A DNA stretch of 5,181 bases from an uncultured Porphyromonadaceae bacterium. GTDB lineage: Bacteria > Bacteroidota > Bacteroidia > Bacteroidales > Muribaculaceae. The position numbers and the translations under genes were made by a program. The stretch lies in contig CAMWUZ010000141.1 in assembly GCA_947177595.1 (NCBI GenBank), positions 1 through 5,181 of the forward strand. Direction: 5' to 3'. The notes beneath the pieces were generated by a model. It saw only the letters and a list, made by a program, of their open reading frames with translations, was not told where the DNA came from and did no database searches. Shown piece after piece: positions 1 to 5,181 of this stretch. Position 1 is the stretch's first letter. Each line of letters starts with the position of its first letter.

Positions 1-149
1 CTGTTACCAATCTCGCTACCGGAACTACAGAATCGTTTGATATCAATCCATACAAAAAGCAGTGTCTGGAGGAGGGACTTGATGATATCGGGTATCTTCT
101 TGCACATAAGGAAGAAATTGAGAATTGGGAAAAAGAGTCACATAAATAA
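1..149 (+). CDS. leuD: 3-isopropylmalate dehydratase (isopropylmalate isomerase) small subunit, C-terminal end only
   Basis: The reading frame enters from the left edge (first complete codon at 3) and ends at TAA 147-149, leaving 48 visible residues. The segment FDINPYKKQCLEEGLDDIGY followed by LLAHKEEIENWE matches the C-terminal end of LeuD; E. coli LeuD has the equivalent FQLDAFRRHCMMNGLDSIG stretch. With LeuC, this subunit forms the cytoplasmic iron-sulfur enzyme that isomerises 2-isopropylmalate to 3-isopropylmalate, the step just before LeuB. The stop lies 13 bases before the leuB start, so the two are almost certainly cotranscribed. Only about the last quarter of the protein is visible; the family is about 200 residues long. 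The identification comes from recognising the tail motif and from the leuB neighbour. Confidence 0.85.
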   Translation, partial: VTNLATGTTESFDINPYKKQCLEEGLDDIGYLLAHKEEIENWEKESHK

Positions 150-162
150 CAACATATATATT

Positions 163-1224
163 ATGGAACTTAAAATAGCTGTATTGCCCGGTGATGGCAT
201 AGGTCCGGAAATTTCAAAAGCCGGTGTCAGGGTAATGCAGGCTGTCTGTGAAAAATTCGGTCATAAAGTCAGCTTTGAGTATGCACTCGTTGGCGCGGCG
301 GCAATTGATGCTATGGGAAATCCCTTTCCGGAAGAAACATATCAGATTTGTAAGGATGCAGATGCAGTCCTCTTTTCGGCTGTCGGAGGTCTGAGGTTTG
401 ATAATAATCCCGATGCAAAGGTGAGACCGGAACAAGGACTGCTTGCGATGCGCAAGAGACTCGGGCTGTTTGCAAACATCCGTCCCATCGAGACATTTGA
501 TTGTCTCGTTCACAAATCGCCCTTGCGCAAGGAGCTCGTGGAAGGTGCGGATTTCGTATGTATCAGAGAATTGACCGGAGGTATGTATTTCGGTGAGAAA
601 TTTGAGAGTGATGACAAGGCATATGATACCTGTGTATATACTCGCTCCGAAATTGAGCGGATTTTGAAGGTCGCTTATGAGTATGCCCGCCGCCGTCGCC
701 GTCACCTCACTCTTGTGGATAAGGCAAATGTTCTTGCTTCAAGCCGGTTGTGGCGCAAAATTGCCAAGGAAATGGCTCCGCAGTATCCCGATGTCACTAC
801 TGATTATATGTATGTTGACAATGCGGCTATGAAAATGATTCAGGAACCACGTTTCTTTGATGTGATGGTTACTGAAAATACTTTTGGTGATATTCTAACC
901 GATGAAGGTAGTGTGATTACCGGCTCGATGGGACTGTTACCATCGGCAAGCACAGGTGAGAGTACGCCGGTTTTTGAGCCGATTCATGGCTCATGGCCGC
1001 AGGCGGCAGGGCAGGATATTGCCAATCCGCTTGCACAGATTCTCTCTGTGGCGATGCTGTTTGATTATTTTGACCTGAAAGATGAGGCAAAGGTAGTTAG
1101 GGAAGCCGTGAATGCATCACTTGATGCTTGTGTGCGCACTCCCGACATTCAGGTTGAGGACAAAACGCCTTTTGGCACTCAGGCTGTCGGCGAATGGATT
1201 GCAGATTACGTGACTACACATTGA
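163..1224 (+). CDS. leuB: 3-isopropylmalate dehydrogenase
   Basis: This 353-residue cytoplasmic enzyme oxidises and decarboxylates 3-isopropylmalate to 2-oxoisocaproate with NAD+ in leucine synthesis. The N-terminus carries LPGDGIGPEI (residues 8-17). Expected substrate and catalytic residues are present: R97 and R107 (MRKRLGLFANIRP), R135 and Y142 (IRELTGGMYFGE), K187 (VDKANVL), D219 (VDN), and metal-binding D243 and D247 in the family signature ENTFGDILTDEGS (238-250). The cofactor region is FEPIHGSWPQAAGQDIANP (271-289). Length is normal for the family. The frame is open back to an ATG at 37, but that start would overlap leuD by more than 100 bases and add 42 residues without family resemblance; the ATG at 163 places MELKIAVLPGDGIGPE exactly at the expected N-terminus. 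No Shine-Dalgarno is seen; the upstream bases are AT-rich. Oddities are a run of five arginines at 176-180 and Gln280 where many homologues have an NAD-contacting Asp. Confidence 0.97.
   Translation: MELKIAVLPGDGIGPEISKAGVRVMQAVCEKFGHKVSFEYALVGAAAIDAMGNPFPEETYQICKDADAVLFSAVGGLRFDNNPDAKVRPEQGLLAMRKRLGLFANIRPIETFDCLVHKSPLRKELVEGADFVCIRELTGGMYFGEKFESDDKAYDTCVYTRSEIERILKVAYEYARRRRRHLTLVDKANVLASSRLWRKIAKEMAPQYPDVTTDYMYVDNAAMKMIQEPRFFDVMVTENTFGDILTDEGSVITGSMGLLPSASTGESTPVFEPIHGSWPQAAGQDIANPLAQILSVAMLFDYFDLKDEAKVVREAVNASLDACVRTPDIQVEDKTPFGTQAVGEWIADYVTTH
856..886 (+). promoter_or_regulatory. Promoter-like sequence inside leuB (Bacteroidetes consensus)
   Basis: TTTG at 856-859 and TACTTTTG at 879-886 are separated by 19 bases, which fits the Bacteroidetes primary sigma factor consensus (TTTG about -33, TAnnTTTG about -7). 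It would start transcription near base 892, about 350 bases ahead of the mannosidase gene. The bases also encode conserved LeuB residues (FFD and NTFGD), so the match may be accidental; the -7 pattern alone also occurs by chance within aroC. It is listed as a possibility only. Confidence 0.2.
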
Positions 1225-1240
1225 TAGCGTTAATTATATA

Positions 1241-2680
1241 ATGAAGCAGGTCAGACTTTTTTTGTCGGTTATTTTTTGTGGATTATTTGCAGCTACCGTG
1301 GCTGCATCTCCGGTATGTGAATCTGATAATACTTTAGTGTCAGGTAATCGTCCCCCTGTAGGTGAGCGGTTATTTGTATCACCGGTAATAGAGGCGCAGA
1401 TAGAAGCGGTGAAGTGTCAGTTGAAAAATCCGAAACTGGCGAAAATGTTTGAGAATTGTTTCCCGAATACTTTAGACACCACTGTGTTTTTCCGCACGGA
1501 TAGCGTGGACGGAAAGAATGACACATTTGTGATTACCGGTGATATTCATGCGATGTGGTTGAGAGATTCCGCGGCTCAGGTGTATCCGTATGTCAGGTTT
1601 GCATCGCAGGATGAAGCTCTCAGGCAAATGATTGAGGGAACTATACGCCGACAGATAAAGTCTATTCTTATCGATCCCTATGCCAATGCGTTCAATGACG
1701 GATCTACCGGTGGGGAGTGGCAGAGTGATTTCACTACGATGGTGCCGGAGGTGCATGAAAGGAAATGGGAGATAGACTCTCTGTGCTATCCGGTGCGCCT
1801 TGCATATGAATACTGGAAGCGTACAGGAGATACTTCGGTGTTTGATGGTAAATGGCTGGATGCTGTCGATTTGATATTGCAGACTTTCCGGGAGCAGCAG
1901 CGCAAGGATAATCCGAAAGGACCATATCGTTTTCTCCGGCGTACTGATAGGGCACTCGACACTCTAAATAATGTTGGATGGGGGTCGCCTGTAAGTGGGT
2001 GCGGGCTGATTGTGTCATGTTTCCGCCCGAGTGATGATTCCACCACTTTTCAATATCTCGTACCGTCAAATTTCTTTGCGGTGACTACTCTTCGTAAAAT
2101 GGCTGAGATACTTTCAGAAGTAAATAATGACGGAAATCGGGCTGATCAGTGCACGGCGCTTGCCGATGAGGTGTCACAGTCATTGAAAAAATATGCGGTG
2201 TATAATCACCCTGAATTTGGTGAGATATATGCCTTTGAGGTAGATGGATTCGGCAATAGGATGCTGATGGATGATGCCAATGTTCCCTCTCTTCTTGCTA
2301 TGCCGTATCTTGGTGATGTGGAGATGGATGATACTGTGTATCGCAATACGCGAAAATTTGTGTGGAGCAAGTCTAATCCATATTTCTTTTCGGGAAAAGC
2401 CGGAGAAGGAATCGGTGGTCCGCACGTGGGATACTCTTATGCGTGGCCTATGAGTATAATGATGAAGGCGTTTACCGCGGACAATGACGAGGAGATTGCT
2501 CAATGTGTGAGAATGCTGATGAATACTGATGCCGATACAGGATTCATGCATGAGAGCTTTAATGTTAATGATGCCAATGACTTCACGCGCTCTTGGTTTG
2601 CATGGCAAAATACTCTTTTCGGAGAACTTATTCTAAAACTGATTGATGACGGCAAGCTTGATTTGCTCAATTCTCTATGA
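1241..2680 (+). CDS. Secreted GH125 exo-alpha-1,6-mannosidase
   Basis: This 479-residue protein belongs to glycoside hydrolase family 125 (formerly DUF1237), metal-independent inverting enzymes that remove terminal alpha-1,6-linked mannose, for example from N-glycan cores or yeast mannan. Residues 1-22 form a type I signal peptide: a basic start (MKQVR), a hydrophobic core, and likely cleavage after VAA; Cys13 is not in a lipobox, so a soluble periplasmic protein is expected. Family blocks occur in order: MWLRDSAAQVYPYV (105-118), DPYANAFN (145-152), WEIDSLCYPVRLAYEYW (176-192), FRPSDD (261-266), YLVPSNFFAV (272-281), DDANVPSLLAMPYL (344-357), GGPHVGYSYAWPMS (392-405) and MHESFNVND (436-444). 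By analogy with the Clostridium perfringens enzyme, an Asp of RPSDD is the likely general acid and Glu438 the likely general base. Length is complete. It starts 16 bases after leuB, with no SusC/SusD or GH92 gene in view. The exact substrate is inferred from the family only. Confidence 0.93.
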   Translation: MKQVRLFLSVIFCGLFAATVAASPVCESDNTLVSGNRPPVGERLFVSPVIEAQIEAVKCQLKNPKLAKMFENCFPNTLDTTVFFRTDSVDGKNDTFVITGDIHAMWLRDSAAQVYPYVRFASQDEALRQMIEGTIRRQIKSILIDPYANAFNDGSTGGEWQSDFTTMVPEVHERKWEIDSLCYPVRLAYEYWKRTGDTSVFDGKWLDAVDLILQTFREQQRKDNPKGPYRFLRRTDRALDTLNNVGWGSPVSGCGLIVSCFRPSDDSTTFQYLVPSNFFAVTTLRKMAEILSEVNNDGNRADQCTALADEVSQSLKKYAVYNHPEFGEIYAFEVDGFGNRMLMDDANVPSLLAMPYLGDVEMDDTVYRNTRKFVWSKSNPYFFSGKAGEGIGGPHVGYSYAWPMSIMMKAFTADNDEEIAQCVRMLMNTDADTGFMHESFNVNDANDFTRSWFAWQNTLFGELILKLIDDGKLDLLNSL

Positions 2681-2695
2681 TTTTTTTTAACTTTG
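2662..2695 (+). promoter_or_regulatory. Probable promoter of the trpS unit
   Basis: TAACTTTG at 2688-2695 matches the Bacteroidetes -7 consensus TAnnTTTG and lies in the only intergenic gap longer than 20 bases. TTTG at 2662-2665 is the best -33 candidate; the 22-base separation is slightly longer than the usual 19-21, and this element lies within the last codons of the mannosidase gene. Transcription would begin near 2700-2704, giving a leader of about 30 bases before the trpS ATG at 2734. A run of eight T at 2681-2688 precedes the -7 element. No Shine-Dalgarno, leader peptide or riboswitch is visible in the leader. Confidence 0.6.
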
Positions 2696-2733
2696 CGGAA
2701 GTTTAAGAATCAACGAATATTCCATAGCAAGAT

Positions 2734-3789
2734 ATGAGTCAGAAAGAAATTGTGGTTAGCGGTATCAGAGCCACCGGTAACCTTCATTTGGGTAACTATT
2801 TCGGCGCTCTCAGTAAATTCGTGAGAATGCAGGATGACTATGACAGTAATTTTTTCATCGCAGACCTGCACGCGCTTACCACATCTACCGACCCCGATAA
2901 ACTTCACGCAAATGTGAAAAATATTATTGCGGAGTATCTTGCTGCCGGTATTGATCCGGAGAAAGCAACAATCTTCGTGCAGAGCGATGTCCCTGAAATC
3001 AGTGAGATGTATCTGCTTCTGAATATGCATGTCGGTATCGGTGAGCTAATGCGTACTGCATCGTTCAAGGACAAGGCACGCAAGCAGCTCGGTATCAAAT
3101 CAGATGGCGATGATATTGAGAAAGAAATCATTGGCAATGACTCTAATAAAAGAGTTAGTGCCGGTCTTCTCACTTATCCTACTCTTATGGCGGTTGATAT
3201 CCTTATTCAGAAAGCTAATAAAGTGCCCGTGGGTAAGGATCAGGAGCAGCATCTGGAGCTTACAAGAAGATTCGCGAGAAGATTTAATTCATTCTATGGT
3301 GTGGATCTTTTTCCTGAACCCCAGAATTTTGACTTCGGTGGAGCGCCTGTAAAGGTGCCGGGTCTTGACGGTTCTGGTAAAATGGGTAAAAGTGAAGGCA
3401 ACTGCCTATATCTGATCGATGATGAGAAAACTCTGAGAAAAAAGGTGATGAGAGCTGTGACTGATGAGGGACCGAAAGTGCCGAATCAGCAGGTTAGTCA
3501 GCCGGTTGAAAATCTGTTTACACTTCTCGAGCTGACATCTGCTCCTGAGATTGTCAAGCATTACCGGGATGCTTATGCAGATTGCAGCATTCGCTATGGT
3601 GATCTGAAAAAGCAGCTTGCTGATGATATTCTCAAAATCACTCTTCCGATTCGAGAGAGAATCCTTGATTTGCAAGGCGATGATGCAACTATTGCAAGAA
3701 TTGTGAAGCAGGGAGCTGAAAAAGCACGTGAGCGTGCGGCAAAAACTCTTGCGGAGGTGCGCCATATCATGGGCATCCGCAAGTTCTGA
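2734..3789 (+). CDS. trpS: Tryptophanyl-tRNA synthetase
   Basis: This 351-residue cytoplasmic class I aminoacyl-tRNA synthetase activates tryptophan with ATP and charges tRNA-Trp. The class I HIGH motif appears as HLGN (residues 18-21, in TGNLHLGNYFGAL), and the KMSKS motif as KMGKS (216-220, in GSGKMGKSEGN). The family block VSAGLLTYPTLMAVDIL (141-157) includes Asp155, equivalent to the tryptophan-indole-binding Asp of the Bacillus enzyme, followed by VGKDQEQHLELTRRFA (166-181) with Gln170. GIGELMRTASFKDKA (101-115) is the usual connecting segment. Compared with the Geobacillus enzyme there is an extra charged segment of roughly 20 residues at about 116-140. The start at 2734 gives the family N-terminus (VVSGIRATGNLHLG); no Shine-Dalgarno precedes it. 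It is the first gene of an apparent trpS - deacylase - aroC unit, and the next gene begins 14 bases after its stop. Confidence 0.96.
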   Translation: MSQKEIVVSGIRATGNLHLGNYFGALSKFVRMQDDYDSNFFIADLHALTTSTDPDKLHANVKNIIAEYLAAGIDPEKATIFVQSDVPEISEMYLLLNMHVGIGELMRTASFKDKARKQLGIKSDGDDIEKEIIGNDSNKRVSAGLLTYPTLMAVDILIQKANKVPVGKDQEQHLELTRRFARRFNSFYGVDLFPEPQNFDFGGAPVKVPGLDGSGKMGKSEGNCLYLIDDEKTLRKKVMRAVTDEGPKVPNQQVSQPVENLFTLLELTSAPEIVKHYRDAYADCSIRYGDLKKQLADDILKITLPIRERILDLQGDDATIARIVKQGAEKARERAAKTLAEVRHIMGIRKF

Positions 3790-3803
3790 TATCAATCTCT
3801 GGT

Positions 3804-4286
3804 ATGGCTAAAGAGAAGAAAACAAATGTCGCCCGGTTGCTTGACAAAGCCGGGATTTCATATTCACTCGTGCCATATACTGTTGATGAGAGTGATTTGA
3901 GCGCAGTTCATGTTGCGGCAGAGCTTGGAGAAGATATTCGTCAGGTATTCAAAACAATCGTGTTGCGCGGAGAGCGCACCGGGTATTTTGTGTGTGTTGT
4001 GCCCGGAGATGCCGAGATTGATTTGAAACTTGCAGCAAAAGCTGCCGGTGACAAGAAAGCTGAACTTATTCACATGAAAGACCTACTTCCGCTCACAGGA
4101 TATATTCGCGGAGGTTGCTCGCCGATTGGTATGAAGAAACAGTTTCCCACTTTTTTTCACTCTTCCGCTGCCGATTTTGATACCATTTATGTGAGTGCCG
4201 GTGTGAGAGGACTCCAGATTGCCATAAATCCTGCCGACCTCATTAAATATGTTGGTGCAACGCTTGCTGATCTTATAGATGTATGA
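3804..4286 (+). CDS. ybaK: YbaK/EbsC-family Cys-tRNA(Pro) deacylase
   Basis: This 160-residue cytoplasmic protein matches the YbaK/EbsC family in length (E. coli YbaK has 159 residues) and in motif order. YbaK proteins hydrolyse cysteine mischarged onto tRNA-Pro by prolyl-tRNA synthetase, and so act as trans-editing factors. The family's conserved lysine is Lys50 in QVFKTIVL (47-54). EIDLKLAAKAAGDKKAEL (71-88) corresponds to QLDLKKVAKALGAKKVEM of YbaK. The block TGYIRGGCSPIGMKK (98-112) matches TGYLVGGISPLGQKK, and TIYVSAGVRGLQI (127-139) matches TIYVSGGKRGLDI. The start at 3804 lies 14 bases after trpS. The stop codon overlaps the aroC start (ATGA), suggesting translational coupling. Related editing-domain families (ProX-like Ala-tRNA-Pro deacylases) are an alternative, but the GG-SP-G-KK motif favours YbaK. 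Substrate preference is inferred from the family. Confidence 0.93.
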   Translation: MAKEKKTNVARLLDKAGISYSLVPYTVDESDLSAVHVAAELGEDIRQVFKTIVLRGERTGYFVCVVPGDAEIDLKLAAKAAGDKKAELIHMKDLLPLTGYIRGGCSPIGMKKQFPTFFHSSAADFDTIYVSAGVRGLQIAINPADLIKYVGATLADLIDV

Positions 4287-5181
4287 ATAGTTTTGGAGAA
4301 ATATATAGGCTTACTTCTTTTGGCGAGAGCCATGGTGTAGCTATCGGCGGTGTTATAGACGGTATGCCGGCGGGTATGCAGGTCGATTTACAGATGATTC
4401 AGCGTGAACTTGACCGTCGCCGTCCCGGGCAGAGCGATATAGTTACCGCGCGCAGGGAAAGCGATACGGTTAAAATTCTCAGCGGACTTTTTGAAGGAGT
4501 TACCACCGGCACCCCTATCGGTTTTGTGATTGAAAACAATGATCAGCATAGCAATGATTATGAGAATATGCGCAATGTTTATCGTCCATCCCATGCCGAT
4601 TACACATATTCCTCTAAGTATGGTGTACGTGATCATAGGGGAGGGGGGCGCTCTTCTGCTCGTGAAACAGCATCGCGAATTGTAGCAGGCTCATTGGCAA
4701 AGCAGGCTCTTGCCCAAAGTGGTATTGAGATATTTGCTTACACCTCTCAGGTTGGCGACATAATTCTTGATAAAACTTATAAGGAGATTAATGCCGGAGA
4801 TATAGAATCAAACTCAGTGAGATGTCCAGATGAAGAAACAGCGCTGCAGATGACTGAATTTATAAAAAAGGTGAAGTCGGATGGTGACACTGTTGGAGGA
4901 GTGGTTACAGGAGTGGTACGCGGATGTCCCGTCGGTTTGGGTGATCCTGTATTTGATAAACTCCATGCACGTCTCGCATCCGCTATGATGAGTATAAATG
5001 CCGCAAAAGGATTTGACTACGGCATGGGTTTTGACGGTGTTCATCTCCGTGGTAGTGAAGTGGCTGATAAATTTGTGAAAGATTCTACCGGCTCACTGCA
5101 CACGGTTACCAATAATAGCGGTGGTATTCAGGGAGGAATATCAAACGGTGAGGACATATACTTCCGTGTGGCGTTTAAGCC
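4283..5181 (+). CDS. aroC: Chorismate synthase, N-terminal 299 residues (runs off window)
   Basis: Chorismate synthase performs the last step of the shikimate pathway, converting 5-enolpyruvylshikimate 3-phosphate to chorismate with reduced FMN as a catalytic cofactor. The first family signature is GESHGVAIGGVIDGMP (residues 14-29), and the second is GGRSSARETASRIVAGSL (121-138). Histidines 17 and 104 (RPSHADYTY) correspond to the two invariant active-site histidines. RRRPGQS (45-51), SINAAKG (237-243) and NNSGGIQGGISNG (277-289) are further conserved phosphate- and flavin-site blocks. The start is the ATG at 4283, sharing four bases with the stop of the preceding gene; it puts GESHG at the expected distance from the N-terminus, and no Shine-Dalgarno is visible within the upstream coding sequence. 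The family is about 355-360 residues long, so roughly the last 60, including the third signature, lie beyond the window. No frame disruption is seen in the visible part. Confidence 0.97.
   Translation, partial: MNSFGEIYRLTSFGESHGVAIGGVIDGMPAGMQVDLQMIQRELDRRRPGQSDIVTARRESDTVKILSGLFEGVTTGTPIGFVIENNDQHSNDYENMRNVYRPSHADYTYSSKYGVRDHRGGGRSSARETASRIVAGSLAKQALAQSGIEIFAYTSQVGDIILDKTYKEINAGDIESNSVRCPDEETALQMTEFIKKVKSDGDTVGGVVTGVVRGCPVGLGDPVFDKLHARLASAMMSINAAKGFDYGMGFDGVHLRGSEVADKFVKDSTGSLHTVTNNSGGIQGGISNGEDIYFRVAFK

Noticed and set aside
37..162. In-frame ATG at 37 that would extend LeuB by 42 residues
   Set aside because: The extension lies mostly over leuD in a different frame, shows no LeuB resemblance, and the ATG at 163 gives the exact family N-terminus.
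214..705. 163-residue open frame on the minus strand within leuB
   Set aside because: It is antisense to strongly conserved LeuB motifs, has no recognisable domain and no promoter or neighbour context; it is a shadow of leuB.
682..705. CGY-rich repeat-like run in leuB and its resemblance to bases near 4414-4423 in aroC
   Set aside because: Both encode arginine runs (RRRRR and RRRP); the shared bases follow from arginine codons and not from a repeat element.
1241..1306. Lipoprotein signal at Cys13 of the mannosidase
   Set aside because: The residues before the Cys are VIF, which do not fit a lipobox, and the hydrophobic core continues past it to a type I cleavage site.
2180..2608. 142-residue open frame on the minus strand within the mannosidase gene
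   Set aside because: Antisense to conserved GH125 blocks with low-complexity His/Ile-rich composition typical of a shadow frame.
2652..2688. Possible intrinsic terminator after the mannosidase: GCAAG/TTTGC stem followed later by T8
   Set aside because: The stem is only five pairs including a G-T pair, lies within the coding end, and is separated by about 14 bases from the T tract.
2715..2722. GAATATTC palindrome in the trpS leader
   Set aside because: Eight AT-rich bases with no second copy or loop; too short to support an operator or structured element.
3406..3795. 129-residue open frame on the minus strand within trpS
   Set aside because: Antisense to the conserved TrpRS C-terminal half, with no family resemblance.
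4264..4295. Promoter-like TTG and TAGTTTTG around the aroC start
   Set aside because: Transcription would begin inside aroC after its start codon, so it could not serve the gene; the upstream element is also incomplete.
5068..5075. TAAATTTG matching the -7 pattern inside aroC
   Set aside because: No TTTG at the right distance upstream, and it is explained by codons DKFV.

Overview
The window is a compact stretch of a Bacteroidales-type chromosome with every gene on the + strand. The lineage call rests on four things: none of the start codons has a recognisable Shine-Dalgarno sequence and most are preceded by AT-rich bases; the one substantial intergenic gap carries a Bacteroidetes-type promoter (TAnnTTTG -7 element); the LeuB protein has Bacteroidetes-style signature variants (HGSWPQ, GGMYFGEK); and a secreted GH125 mannosidase is present, as is common in gut Bacteroidales. 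The genus cannot be fixed from this sequence; a Muribaculaceae-like gut lineage is a guess.

Layout. Bases 1-149 are the 3' end of leuD (isopropylmalate isomerase small subunit). After 13 bases comes leuB (163-1224, 3-isopropylmalate dehydrogenase), so the window opens at the end of a leucine biosynthesis operon. Only 16 bases later is a gene for a secreted GH125 exo-alpha-1,6-mannosidase (1241-2680), probably read through from leuB although it is functionally unrelated. A 53-base gap (2681-2733) holds the likely promoter of a second unit: trpS (2734-3789, tryptophanyl-tRNA synthetase), a YbaK/EbsC-family Cys-tRNA deacylase (3804-4286, 14 bases later) and aroC (4283 to beyond the window end, chorismate synthase), whose start codon overlaps the deacylase stop as ATGA.

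How the genes work together. LeuD and LeuB perform consecutive steps of leucine synthesis. AroC makes chorismate, the precursor of tryptophan, and TrpRS charges tryptophan onto tRNA. The YbaK-like protein is a translation quality-control enzyme. The mannosidase is the outlier: it would act in the periplasm on alpha-1,6-mannosides, and no SusC/SusD or other glycan-utilisation gene is visible beside it.

I see no mobile element, CRISPR array, tRNA, rRNA, riboswitch or convincing terminator. There is no intergenic stretch over 300 bases. Nothing here looks like an undescribed system; the points worth a second look are the placement of the mannosidase, a promoter-like sequence inside leuB, and a few residue-level oddities.
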